A stretch of 10,096 nt of DNA. Origin: an uncultured Oscillospiraceae bacterium. Lineage in GTDB: Bacteria > Bacillota > Clostridia > Oscillospirales > Acutalibacteraceae. Under the pieces are notes generated by a model. That model was not told where the DNA came from, made no database searches, and worked only from the letters and a program-made list of their open reading frames with translations. The stretch spans positions 1-10,096 of the forward strand of contig URRG01000049.1 in assembly GCA_900550095.1 (NCBI GenBank), in the 5' to 3' direction. Every line of letters starts with the position of its first letter. Within the stretch, counting starts at the first letter, position 1. Position numbers and translations under genes: made by a program. Of this stretch, positions 1-7,479 are shown one piece after another.

Positions 1-820
1 TGTTCCCGCCGTAATACATGGGCTTCTCCGCTGGTTTGTAGGTATCGATGTGCAGGTCGCTGTTGCTGATGATCACGCCGCCGAAGCGGAAGCCCCGGTC
101 CGGATATTCGCTCACAGCATAACACAGCTCATGGAACACCACAGAGGAATAGACGAAATAATACAGCCGGCCTGCTTTGCGGATAGAGGGCGCCTCAAAA
201 AATTCATGCCCCTCATATCCGCTGCCGGCGCTGTACGGCTCGCTGGGCGCTATGAAAACCGGCGCTTTTTGAATCGTGACCATATCGGGCCCCAACACCG
301 TCGCCATAGGCCCGCTGCGTCCCTTATCCCCCACGGGGCAAAAGCCTGTATACAGATAGGTGCAGTCCCCCTCTGTAATCACAGCAGGGTCGAATTGGGG
401 CTCGTCCCCCTCTCTTTCTCCCAACCGGCTTCCATCCTCATAGTGGACATATCCATAAAACTCATATTTTCCCGCCGGGGCATCGCAGACCGCAACGGAG
501 ACGCAGCTTTTCTTATCCAGCACATAGTAGAGATAATACCGCCCGTCCGGCCCTCTGGTGACATCGGGAGCATACAGGCACATGCTGCCGTCCTCATTAA
601 AGGGATCGTCTGTTTTTTTGTATATGACCCCTTCATACCGCCAATCGCTCAAATCCCCCGTGGGGGCAGACCAGCATACATAGTCGTTGAGGCAGTATGC
701 GTGGCCGTTGAACCGATCATGGGAGCCGTATACATATACTCTATCTTCAAATACATGCGGCTCTCCGTCGGGAATATACTCCCAAGACGGCAAATATGGA
801 TTGAACGCTTGTCTTTTCAT
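1..820 (-). CDS. GH43-like glycoside hydrolase, 3' end cut by window edge
   Basis: The open frame runs from ATG at 820 to the left edge without a stop, giving 273 visible residues; the C-terminal part lies outside the window. The start is supported by AGGAGG at 829-834, 8 bases upstream. The N-terminus (NPYLPSWEYIPDGEPHVF, then VYVYGSHDRFNG) is typical of clostridial family 43 five-bladed beta-propeller enzymes. Candidate catalytic residues are D18 or E20 in PDGEP (general base), D144 in FDPAVITEGD (pKa modulator) and E209 in FFEAPSI (general acid). The blade motif LYAPDV at 82-87 followed by YYLYY also fits. Family activities are mainly alpha-L-arabinofuranosidase, beta-xylosidase and arabinanase; the subfamily cannot be fixed here. 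There is no signal peptide, so it should act in the cytoplasm on imported oligosaccharides. It is the fifth minus-strand gene, 52 bases after the GH95-like gene, and probably cotranscribed. Family call is fairly sure; substrate is not. Confidence 0.85.
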   Translation of the reverse strand, partial: MKRQAFNPYLPSWEYIPDGEPHVFEDRVYVYGSHDRFNGHAYCLNDYVCWSAPTGDLSDWRYEGVIYKKTDDPFNEDGSMCLYAPDVTRGPDGRYYLYYVLDKKSCVSVAVCDAPAGKYEFYGYVHYEDGSRLGEREGDEPQFDPAVITEGDCTYLYTGFCPVGDKGRSGPMATVLGPDMVTIQKAPVFIAPSEPYSAGSGYEGHEFFEAPSIRKAGRLYYFVYSSVVFHELCYAVSEYPDRGFRFGGVIISNSDLHIDTYKPAEKPMYYGGN

Positions 821-872
821 ACCGTATTCCTCCTCAAAATATTCTTCACAGGGCCGGCAGCCACATTGCCCC

Positions 873-3317
873 TCAGCGATATTCCGCCTCCACTATGATC
901 CTTTCGTTTTCTTCCAGGAGATATTGTATATGGTCTCCATCCAACGAGTATTCCTTCCCATTGACCATGAAAGAAGAGGCCTTCTTCCGTAAGCGGAGGG
1001 TCACAGACTGCTTTTTGTTGGAAACCAGCTCAGCCCGGAAGCCCTTCTCATCCCAGCCGATACATTCCAGCTTCGCCCAAGTATAGAGCCATATCCCCTT
1101 CAGAGCGCCTGTGCGCAGCGAAGACGGAAGAGCCGGCAGGAATTCAATGACCCCGGGAGCCGAGTAGATGCACATTTCCAAAAGGATCGCGGGCATGGCT
1201 CCCTGCAAATCCGGGAAAGGAGCATAGTAGGGGAAATGCCTGGTGGAAAGAGCCCTGGTCACAAAGCCGTGGTTCATCAGAACGCTGAGGCTCTGCTCCA
1301 TTTCCTCTTTGTCCTTCAGGCGAATCGCTGAAAGCACACGGTGGATGATCCCATGGGCCGAGTCGTCCTGATGGGAGCGTTTTCGGTTGGAAATCTGAAT
1401 AGCCCTAGCCATTTTCGGCTGCTCTTCCCATGTAATGTAATGCCCAGGCCATAGGTCATAGTGATGCGACACATGACGCTGATTAAAGTTTTCCGGAACG
1501 GAGGGCCACGCCCATTCCTTCAGGCCCCCTTCCTCATCCAGCAGATAAACGGGCAGCGCATCTCTCTGCGCCTGCCAATGAGGGATGTTTTCCTGTTCGA
1601 TCTTAAGGACTTCACAGGCATATATGAGATTATCCAGCACTTCCCGGCAGATCATGATATCCATCACCGAGTTTATTCTGGTAGCATAGGTGTATTCCGC
1701 ACCCGCGTATACAGGCGTAGGATTTTCGGGAGAAAACGACGGATAAAAAATGGAATGCCCGTTTTCATCCTTATCACAGGCGTAGTCTTCAAAAAACAGT
1801 GCGATTTCCTTTAGGGCGGGAACGATTCGTTTGGCCAAAAATTCCTCATCCCCCGTGATCAGATAATAGCCCCAAAATTCATTATAGATCCAGCCCAGGC
1901 AGCCTGTCCAGCAGTAATGAGGATACGTTTTAGAAAAATGATAGTATAATCCCGAATCATAGTCGCAGTGAATGCTTGCAAGAAGCCCTCTCGCACCAAA
2001 CAGCTTTCTGGCATTTGTTCTGAAATCGTCAAATTTTGTTTCGTAATACCGGAAATACACGTCCATCTCATCGAACAGGCCCGTATTGTTGCCGGAGCAC
2101 ACCTGCAGGTTGGTATTGATATTGTGCTGGCCCCAGAAGGGCGGCAGCTCGCCGGTATCGGTAATCTGATAAAAACGGCCCATATCATAGAGCTTTTCCA
2201 AAAGCGCCGGATCCAGCTCTTCCTCCGTATGCATCCTTTGAAAAAGCTCTTCGGAAGAAAGAGCAAAATCGCCGCAGCCGCTGATTTGGATTCTGGAACG
2301 ATCCATTCGCTCTCCCAGATATCCGCGGTTAAAAGCAAGGACATCTTCAAAGGAATGGGAAAATCCCTTTACCTCCCGGACGATATCATCCGAACAATCG
2401 AAATGGAAGCCGCCCTCATATTTGACCACTTTTGAGAGAACCTCCACGGATTCGGCGCCCGTTACCCGCAGGCCGGATTCGATCGCTTCCAGCTTACCGC
2501 CTTTGGGAATCAACCGGATAACTGCGCTGTATCCCTTTTGCCCATATGCAGGATAATACGCCGTTTCCAGAATGATCGTATCTCCATTGATCCGGATTTC
2601 TTCCGTACATTTATCCGGCGCCTCCAATAGACCGCGATGCATACCAGAGGCTTTCTTTGTCATGCCGCTGTATGATTTGGGAGATACAAAGACAAAATCC
2701 GCATCGATTCCATTTTCTGCATCCCTGGTAAGACGCAGAACATTTATATCCCCGTTATAAGAGGTGACTGCCTCGCGCCTGAACGACCCCAGGCCGTTGT
2801 TCCACTGGACGGTAACGCATCCCGTCGTCATATCCAGCCAGCGCAGATATTCCCGCGTTTCGCCCTGCCGCGGCTGTCGTACCTCCAGATAAAATGCGTC
2901 GTGGGCATGCAGAGAGCCTACAGGGTAAATCGACTTTTCCTGCTCTTCCTTCCAAGGGGCATAATTCTCGTCGTTCAGCCTGGTTCGTTCGGCAAGCTCG
3001 CCGGCTTCTTCAAACTTATTCTCCAGCAGGAGCCTGCGGATAGCCGGCATCACTCCGGTAAAATCCGGGGGCTCGGGAGTCTTTGCCCACCGGGGCTCAT
3101 AAAGGAGCTCCTGGGTAAAGGTCAGCCACTCATCATATGGATCCCCGTTCACGGCGATTCTGTGTCTGCCGTTACCGGTAATGAGCCTGTCGTCCGGTCT
3201 TACGGCAGGATATAAGCTGCAGACATTGCGCTTAGGCAGCATTTTTTTCCTGGCCTGCAGAGACATGGCCTTATATGGGAAAGAATGCGCAACCGGGATT
3301 TCTTCTCTGTATTTCAT
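873..3317 (-). CDS. GH95-like glycoside hydrolase (alpha-L-fucosidase/alpha-L-galactosidase family)
   Basis: An 814-residue cytoplasmic protein without signal peptide, about the usual length for family 95. Numbering is from the ATG at 3317. That start is preferred over the in-frame ATG at 3335 because AGGAGG (3324-3329) sits 6 bases before 3317, while the 3335 ATG lies upstream of and partly abuts this site. The N-terminal sandwich domain has the GNG signature (residues 48-50) and a following E..L.F.QELLY stretch. The (alpha/alpha)6 barrel spans roughly 390-730, with NINTN (399-403), WTGCLGWIYNEFW, PSFSPEN (526-532), NQRHVSHHYDLWPG (612-625) and a terminal beta domain with FLPALP. By alignment to Bifidobacterium AfcA, N399 and N401 correspond to the paired asparagines, E531 to the general acid, and D703 in PFPDLQG to the aspartate that activates water. 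The last motif differs strongly from the usual QIDGNFGG. Family activities are removal of alpha-linked L-fucose or L-galactose by inversion; the true substrate is unknown. Confidence 0.8.
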   Translation of the reverse strand: MKYREEIPVAHSFPYKAMSLQARKKMLPKRNVCSLYPAVRPDDRLITGNGRHRIAVNGDPYDEWLTFTQELLYEPRWAKTPEPPDFTGVMPAIRRLLLENKFEEAGELAERTRLNDENYAPWKEEQEKSIYPVGSLHAHDAFYLEVRQPRQGETREYLRWLDMTTGCVTVQWNNGLGSFRREAVTSYNGDINVLRLTRDAENGIDADFVFVSPKSYSGMTKKASGMHRGLLEAPDKCTEEIRINGDTIILETAYYPAYGQKGYSAVIRLIPKGGKLEAIESGLRVTGAESVEVLSKVVKYEGGFHFDCSDDIVREVKGFSHSFEDVLAFNRGYLGERMDRSRIQISGCGDFALSSEELFQRMHTEEELDPALLEKLYDMGRFYQITDTGELPPFWGQHNINTNLQVCSGNNTGLFDEMDVYFRYYETKFDDFRTNARKLFGARGLLASIHCDYDSGLYYHFSKTYPHYCWTGCLGWIYNEFWGYYLITGDEEFLAKRIVPALKEIALFFEDYACDKDENGHSIFYPSFSPENPTPVYAGAEYTYATRINSVMDIMICREVLDNLIYACEVLKIEQENIPHWQAQRDALPVYLLDEEGGLKEWAWPSVPENFNQRHVSHHYDLWPGHYITWEEQPKMARAIQISNRKRSHQDDSAHGIIHRVLSAIRLKDKEEMEQSLSVLMNHGFVTRALSTRHFPYYAPFPDLQGAMPAILLEMCIYSAPGVIEFLPALPSSLRTGALKGIWLYTWAKLECIGWDEKGFRAELVSNKKQSVTLRLRKKASSFMVNGKEYSLDGDHIQYLLEENERIIVEAEYR

Positions 3318-3323
3318 GTTCTT

Positions 3324-3329
3324 CCTCCT
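3324..3329 (-). promoter_or_regulatory. Shine-Dalgarno that decides the GH95-like start
   Basis: AGGAGG on the minus strand lies 6 bases from the ATG at 3317 and is itself inside the 18-base stretch that would be coding if the upstream ATG at 3335 were used. The ATG at 3335 has no purine-rich site before it, so the first six residues (MKRRKN) of the longer frame are most likely not translated. Confidence 0.7.
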
Positions 3330-3360
3330 TTTCATGTTTCAAAAAGCCGTGATTTTTCGG

Positions 3361-3398
3361 GAAAGGGCAGGCCGCTGAATCAGGGCCCGCCCCCTTTC
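3361..3398 (-). other. Intergenic stem-loop between binding-protein and GH95-like genes
   Basis: On the minus strand GAAAGGG...GGGC (3398-3385) can pair with GCCT.CCCTTTC (3372-3361), with a 3-base bulge on one side and 1 base on the other, closing a 12-base loop. It begins about 10 bases after the binding-protein stop codon. There is no U-tract after it, so it is not a classic terminator. It may protect the 3' end of the binding-protein message or act as a partial attenuator, which would fit higher expression of the binding protein than of the hydrolases. This role is inference. Confidence 0.4.
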
Positions 3399-3408
3399 TC
3401 AGGCTGTT

Positions 3409-5172
3409 TTATTTCAGATTCGCCATGTAATCGTCATACGCCTTCTGCTGCAGAGCCACATATCCCTCCAAATCCATTCCGTTTATCCGATCTACATACG
3501 ACTGCCAATCTCTTTCGATGTCCAGGTCGCCGGTGATGAACTGCACCGTGGCCTGATTTACATATTGGCCTATGGAAACCGAATATTCCGATATTTTCTT
3601 AGCGTCGTCGGCAGTATAAGACATGTTCGGCAATACGGAGTCCTCTGAAGGCTTATACTGTGAATATGCGTTTCCAAAGGAATACAGCAGCCCCTCTGAA
3701 TTCATGCTGGGATCCTTTGCATACCGGCCCAGTCTCAGAGCGCTTGTGTTTCCAAGGATGCAGGCGTCCGTATCCCAGATGTTCTTTACGAAATCAATGC
3801 CGAGGCTGGTGTAATCGCCGCCCGTTCCATCCTCTCTGTAAGCGGGAGGCTCCAGTACATTCCATTTTGCTTCTCCTCCTGAAATAGAAGTTCCTTCTGT
3901 CACATATTCCCAGCCGATCCCTTCCTTGCCAAACTGCTGGGTAAGCGTCCATTCCTCAGAGGCCAGCAGGTCGAACACCTGCACCGCCAGTCTGGGATTG
4001 GCGCAGTCCTTTGTGACGACTCCGCAGCAGGTCTGGAAATAATCCACAGGGTAATAGGCCGCCAGCCGCACGCCGTCGGGGCCTTCTACTGGTTCCAGGA
4101 CTGTCCAATCCTGATAAGGGCCCGGCTTTTCCTGCCGGAGCTCCGTAATATCGCAGGGGAAGCCGCCGCCGGCCACCAGGCCCACAAGAGGGGTATCTCC
4201 CCGAACAGAGGCCTGCATCTGGGTAGTATCCTGGGTGAAAGTCTGCGAATCCAGCAGGCCCTCTTTAAACAGGCGGTTCAAATACGTGAGCGCGTCTTTA
4301 TATTCTTCCTTCGTAAACTGGAATTCAACAGTTCCGTTGTTGACAACGAACCCGGCTCCGGTCACCGCGTTTGTATTCGACAGGATATTGTTGTTCTGAA
4401 GAAATGCGTTGGTGATAAAGGTCGTGGGATCGGTGGCCCAGGAGCCATCCGCGATGCTTCCCGTAAAAGGAATTTCATCCTGGATGCCATTTCCGTTGGG
4501 ATCCTGCTCCTTAACAGCCTTCAGGTATTCATACAATTCCTCCGTGGTGGCGGGCATTTTCCCACCCATGAGCTTCTCTACCCAGGGCTTGTAAATCCAG
4601 ACTCTGGCCTGATACATGCTGTGAAGGGTCTCGTTCGTGTTTCCATAAGAATAGATATTCCCATCAGCCATGGTCAGCTGCCCCAGCCGGTTGGGGCACT
4701 CTTCATTGAGCGCGTTCCAGTTTGCGCATTCCTTCAGGTAATCGTTAAGAGGAATGATCAGCCCCTGCTGGCCATAGAGCAGCGTCTCCGCCTTCGACCA
4801 CTTTGTGGTAAGCAAAATATCTGGCAGCGTATCTCCGCTGGCCATCAACAGGTTCAGCTTTGTTTTTCCGTCCTCTCCGGAGGTGCAGGTCTGGAAATCG
4901 ATTTTTATGTTTTCCTCCTCTTCCAGGATATTTGTTACCCAGTTATCCTGATAATCGCCGTTGGAACCGGAAAAAGGGGTAATAACGAACGCCGTCAGCG
5001 TTTGCTTTTCAGGAAGCGGAAAGGTTATGGGTTCCCCGCTGTCCGTGCCGCTGGATGCCGGCGCACCGGAACTTCCCGAGCCGGAGGCATCTCCGCCCTC
5101 CCCCGACGCGCAGCCGGCAAAAAGCATAGTGGCCGCCAGGATGCTGCAGAGCGCTTTTGTTTTCCATTTCAT
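3409..5172 (-). CDS. Extracellular sugar-binding lipoprotein of CUT1 ABC transporter (LplA-like)
   Basis: A 587-residue substrate-binding lipoprotein, the long type that pairs with LplB/LplC permeases. The first 20 residues form a lipoprotein signal peptide with a charged start (MKWKTK), a hydrophobic core and lipobox L-F-A-G-C, so C21 is the predicted lipidated residue. A Gly/Ser/Ala-rich linker (about 22-47) ties the protein to the membrane. The body then follows the family: a strand at 58-66, ASGDTLPDILLT (111-122), and DPNGNGIQDEIP (224-235), a calcium-loop-like motif frequent in this family. The C-terminus (FITGDLDIERDWQSYVDRIN, 545-564) is also characteristic. GGAGG at 5183-5187, 10 bases before the ATG, supports the start. 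It is the third gene of the operon, 71 bases after the second permease gene. It should capture an oligosaccharide and deliver it to the two permeases. The ligand cannot be read from sequence. Confidence 0.93.
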   Translation of the reverse strand: MKWKTKALCSILAATMLFAGCASGEGGDASGSGSSGAPASSGTDSGEPITFPLPEKQTLTAFVITPFSGSNGDYQDNWVTNILEEEENIKIDFQTCTSGEDGKTKLNLLMASGDTLPDILLTTKWSKAETLLYGQQGLIIPLNDYLKECANWNALNEECPNRLGQLTMADGNIYSYGNTNETLHSMYQARVWIYKPWVEKLMGGKMPATTEELYEYLKAVKEQDPNGNGIQDEIPFTGSIADGSWATDPTTFITNAFLQNNNILSNTNAVTGAGFVVNNGTVEFQFTKEEYKDALTYLNRLFKEGLLDSQTFTQDTTQMQASVRGDTPLVGLVAGGGFPCDITELRQEKPGPYQDWTVLEPVEGPDGVRLAAYYPVDYFQTCCGVVTKDCANPRLAVQVFDLLASEEWTLTQQFGKEGIGWEYVTEGTSISGGEAKWNVLEPPAYREDGTGGDYTSLGIDFVKNIWDTDACILGNTSALRLGRYAKDPSMNSEGLLYSFGNAYSQYKPSEDSVLPNMSYTADDAKKISEYSVSIGQYVNQATVQFITGDLDIERDWQSYVDRINGMDLEGYVALQQKAYDDYMANLK

Positions 5173-5206
5173 ACGTTACTTTCCTCCATTCGATTCTTAA
5201 ATATTG

Positions 5207-5237
5207 AAATATTTTCCTGAGCTCAAAGAAAATATTT
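5207..5237. repeat. 10-bp inverted repeat between permease and binding-protein genes
   Basis: AAATATTTTC (5207-5216) and GAAAATATTT (5228-5237) are perfect inverted copies around an 11-base centre that itself contains the palindrome TGAGCTCA (5218-5225). It lies 7 bases beyond the stop of the LplC-like gene and 20 bases before the Shine-Dalgarno of the binding-protein gene. In the minus-strand transcript it can form an AU-rich hairpin. No U-tract follows, so termination is unlikely; a processing or message-stability element that separates permease from binding-protein expression is plausible. Confidence 0.5.
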
Positions 5238-5243
5238 ACCCCA

Positions 5244-6140
5244 TTACCCTTTTACGGAGCCTAGCATAACACCTTTGACAAAATACTTCTGTACAAAAGG
5301 ATACAGGATCATCAAAGGCAGGCTGCTGATAATAATCGTTCCGTATTTGAACATTTCGCTTAGATTGGACATTTTCTCAAGGATTTCGGGATCGGAAACG
5401 GAACCTGAAATATCCGTCTGGTTCATGATAAGTATCCCCCGCAGAACTAACTGAAGAGGATATTTCGCATCATCGTTCAAATAAATCAGCGCATTAAAAT
5501 AGGAATTCCATAATGAAACGGCCACCCATAAGCTAATGACCGCGATAATGGGCTTTGAAAGCGGAAGCACGACCTTCCATAAAAACTTGAAATCAGAACA
5601 GCCGTCGATCCTGCTGGCTTCCAGAAGTTCGTCCGGGATCGTCTGGTTGTAAAAAGTTCTCACCACGATCACATTGTAAGCGCTCACAGCAGTAGGCAGA
5701 ACAATCGCCCAGATCGTATTATCGATGTTCAGCTGGTTCACCAGCAGATAAGAGGGGATCATGCCGCCGCTGAACATCATGGTGAAAACAAAATACATCA
5801 TGAAGATCCTGCGTCCCCTCAGATCCTTTCTGGAAAGCGGATACGCCGCCATAATCGTCAGAACCACGCTGATAAGAGTCCCCACCGCCATATATAGGAG
5901 GGAATTGCGGTACCCTGTCCAAATCGGCTCGTAGGCAAAAACCGTTTTATAGCCTTCCAGGCTGGGCTCCACAGGCAAGAGCTTCACTTTTCCTGTCATA
6001 AGGGCGTCGCCGGAGCTGAACGAGCAGCTGATAACATATATCAGCGGATATAAAAGAGCTAATGTCAAAAGCGTCAGAAATATGTAGTTACAAGTTATAA
6101 AGATCTGATCCTGCCGGCAGTTTTTTATTTTCGTTGTCAT
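5244..6140 (-). CDS. CUT1 ABC transporter inner-membrane permease, LplC/YtcP type
   Basis: A 298-residue integral membrane protein, the normal length for this family, with six likely helices at about 15-37, 78-98, 112-133, 145-165, 198-218 and 266-286. The cytoplasmic coupling loop is clear: ELLEASRIDGCSDF followed by VVLPLSKP (171-197), matching the EAA...G.........LP motif that docks on the ATPase. The C-terminus KYFVKGVMLGSVKG is the usual ending of YtcP/LplC proteins. The ATG at 6140 has GGAGGGG about 7 bases upstream. It follows the LplB-like gene after 39 bases and precedes the binding-protein gene, the standard lplB-lplC-lplA-like order. It forms a heterodimeric channel with the LplB-like partner. 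No ATPase gene is present in the window; a shared MsmX/MsmK-type ATPase encoded elsewhere is the usual solution. Confidence 0.95.
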   Translation of the reverse strand: MTTKIKNCRQDQIFITCNYIFLTLLTLALLYPLIYVISCSFSSGDALMTGKVKLLPVEPSLEGYKTVFAYEPIWTGYRNSLLYMAVGTLISVVLTIMAAYPLSRKDLRGRRIFMMYFVFTMMFSGGMIPSYLLVNQLNIDNTIWAIVLPTAVSAYNVIVVRTFYNQTIPDELLEASRIDGCSDFKFLWKVVLPLSKPIIAVISLWVAVSLWNSYFNALIYLNDDAKYPLQLVLRGILIMNQTDISGSVSDPEILEKMSNLSEMFKYGTIIISSLPLMILYPFVQKYFVKGVMLGSVKG

Positions 6141-6179
6141 AAGTAACCCCTCCAGTCTCTGAATGGATCCCCGTCTGCA

Positions 6180-7106
6180 TCAAAGCAGGCCGCCGCCCGA
6201 AAGCTTCTTCACAGCCTTATTGACAATGAGAAGCAGTATAAGCCCGATCACCGACTGGAACAGGCCGATAGCCGTGGCATATGAAAAATCCGGGATCGAA
6301 GCAGTCAGGGCGACCTTATAGGAATAGGTCGAGATGACTTCAGAGGTACGGAGGTTGTTGGGGTTTTGCATTGCAAGGACTTTTTCATATCCAACATTGA
6401 GGATGCTGCCCACATTCAGGATCAGCAGGATCGCCGCTGTAGGCAAAACGGCAGGCAAATCAATATGGCGGATCCTCTGCAGGATAGTCGCCCCCTCCAC
6501 AACAGCCGCCTCATGCAGCTGAGGATCCACACCGGTAAGGGCGGATATGTAAATAATGGAATTGAAACCAATCATCTGCCAAACACCGGACCAAACGTAT
6601 AATGAGGAGAACGCATCCGCGTTCGCCAGGATATTCGTGCCCGTCATCTGGAATATAAACGAGCCCAGGGCCCCTGTTCTTGCATGGAACAAGGCATTCA
6701 TCATCCCCACCAAAACGATCGTAGAAATAAAATAAGGAAAGTAGGACACCATCTGCACGGTTTTGCGAAACCCTTTTCTCCCAACATAGTTCAAACACAG
6801 AGCCAGCAAAATCGAACAGGGAAAATTCACCGCCAGGCTGTAGACGGAAATACTCAGTGTATTGATAAGACATTCCTTAAAATTGTAGTTGCTAAAAAAA
6901 CGGATAAAGTTCCCCAGGCCATATTCTCCCGCCCAGGGGCATGTCAGCATATCGGCGCCAATCGTATAATCCTTAAAGGCTATGAGCGCTCCATACATTG
7001 GATAATAGTTAAAGATTGCCAGGAAAATAATCGGAGGCAGCAGCAGGCAGTACAGCTGCCAGTTGTTTCGTATAGAATTCTTTTTCCTCCGTTTGGTTTT
7101 CTCCAC
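6180..7106 (-). CDS. CUT1 ABC transporter inner-membrane permease, LplB/YteP type
   Basis: A 308-residue membrane protein and the first gene of the operon. It opens with a basic segment (EKTKRRKKN) and a first helix around 17-36 with the family sequence YYPMYGALIAFKDY (34-47). Further helices lie near 85-107, 117-140, 168-190, 222-240 and 277-295. The ATPase-docking loop is LHEAAVVEGATILQRIRHID followed by LPAVLP (198-222), a good EAA motif. The start must be GTG at 7104-7106: an in-frame TGA lies two codons upstream and no ATG occurs early in the frame. The GGGG at 7114-7117 gives a modest Shine-Dalgarno 7 bases away. An out-of-frame ATG at 7113 overlaps this region but opens only a 34-codon frame. 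Its partner is the LplC-like permease 39 bases downstream. Function as half of a sugar import channel is secure; substrate is not. Confidence 0.95.
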   Translation of the reverse strand: MEKTKRRKKNSIRNNWQLYCLLLPPIIFLAIFNYYPMYGALIAFKDYTIGADMLTCPWAGEYGLGNFIRFFSNYNFKECLINTLSISVYSLAVNFPCSILLALCLNYVGRKGFRKTVQMVSYFPYFISTIVLVGMMNALFHARTGALGSFIFQMTGTNILANADAFSSLYVWSGVWQMIGFNSIIYISALTGVDPQLHEAAVVEGATILQRIRHIDLPAVLPTAAILLILNVGSILNVGYEKVLAMQNPNNLRTSEVISTYSYKVALTASIPDFSYATAIGLFQSVIGLILLLIVNKAVKKLSGGGLL

Positions 7107-7228
7107 TTCTCATCCCCGCTTTCAAATGTAATATAATCAAAGGGTTGTCCCTCTGTTTATCATACAGGTGTTTTTAAATAAAAATTTTTTCATTATATTC
7201 TGGATTTTATTGCTTTTTTGTCGCCATC

Positions 7229-7258
7229 ACTATATCATGCCGTCTTTCAAAGTGTAAA
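7229..7258 (-). promoter_or_regulatory. Sigma-70-type promoter of the transporter/hydrolase operon
   Basis: On the minus strand TTTACA (7258-7253) and TATAGT (7234-7229) are separated by 18 bases, each matching the consensus at five of six positions. A TG one base before the -10 box makes it an extended -10. Transcription would begin near 7222, leaving a leader of about 115 bases before the GTG at 7106. This is the best-scoring minus-strand promoter seen in the region; an alternative TATAAT at 7197-7192 lacks a suitable -35. Confidence 0.6.
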
Positions 7259-7418
7259 TATACAACTCTTTAGTCGATATACCCGGCTCTAGATATCCTT
7301 AAAGAAAGCTTTATCATCTGCTTCCAAAGCATTGTGCAAATCATATTCTTATCTTTATAAATAAGGCAAAAATATATCCATTTTTTCAGAACATCTATGA
7401 TTTATAAACAAAAAATAG

Positions 7419-7438
7419 TATAATTCACTTGAATTATA
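7419..7438. promoter_or_regulatory. Regulator -10 box inside an 8-bp perfect palindrome
   Basis: TATAATTC (7419-7426), a 4-base centre ACTT, and GAATTATA (7431-7438) form a perfect inverted repeat. The first six bases are a consensus -10 hexamer on the plus strand, and the expected start of transcription falls in the right arm, about 50 bases before the regulator ATG. No good -35 lies at the right distance (the best is ATGATT at 7397-7402), which suggests an activated or weak promoter. The palindrome could be an operator for repression or autoregulation; that is inference. Confidence 0.5.
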
Positions 7439-7479
7439 GGTCTTTATATGCGATGCCTTTATAAAAGGAGGAGGACAGA

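Larger units (their letters stand above)
7107..7479. promoter_or_regulatory. Divergent intergenic control region
   Basis: This 373-base AT-rich stretch separates the minus-strand transporter operon from the plus-strand regulator and holds no convincing gene. It contains a promoter for the operon (7229-7258) and a TATAAT box for the regulator within a palindrome (7419-7438), both annotated separately. Other structure is weak: an imperfect CTTAT...ATAAG inverted repeat at about 7349-7366, and a possible second plus-strand promoter with TTGTGC (7332-7337) and TATAAA (7356-7361) at 18-base spacing. Binding sites of the AraC-type regulator are expected here but no clear pair of direct repeats was recognised. 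Confidence 0.8.

Noticed and set aside
50..898. Long plus-strand open frame of 282 codons opposite the GH43-like gene
   Set aside because: It lies antisense to a protein with clear family 43 motifs and its translation shows no recognisable domain; the partial minus-strand gene explains the open frame.
1859..2350. Minus-strand 163-codon frame inside the GH95-like gene
   Set aside because: It is a frame-shifted shadow of the hydrolase on the same strand, where the hydrolase frame is intact and carries the family motifs.
4621..5220. Plus-strand open frame of 199 codons opposite the binding-protein gene
   Set aside because: It is antisense to the lipoprotein gene, has no domain resemblance and low-complexity basic stretches that mirror the Gly/Ser linker of the real gene.
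7117..7125. Possible CcpA (cre) site on the minus strand, TTGAAAGCG
   Set aside because: Only the left half of the consensus matches; the right half fails at three informative positions, and the site overlaps the Shine-Dalgarno region of the permease gene.
7192..7197. TATAAT on the minus strand as the operon promoter
   Set aside because: The only -35-like GACA lies about 21 bases away, too far; the TTTACA/TATAGT pair upstream is a better promoter.
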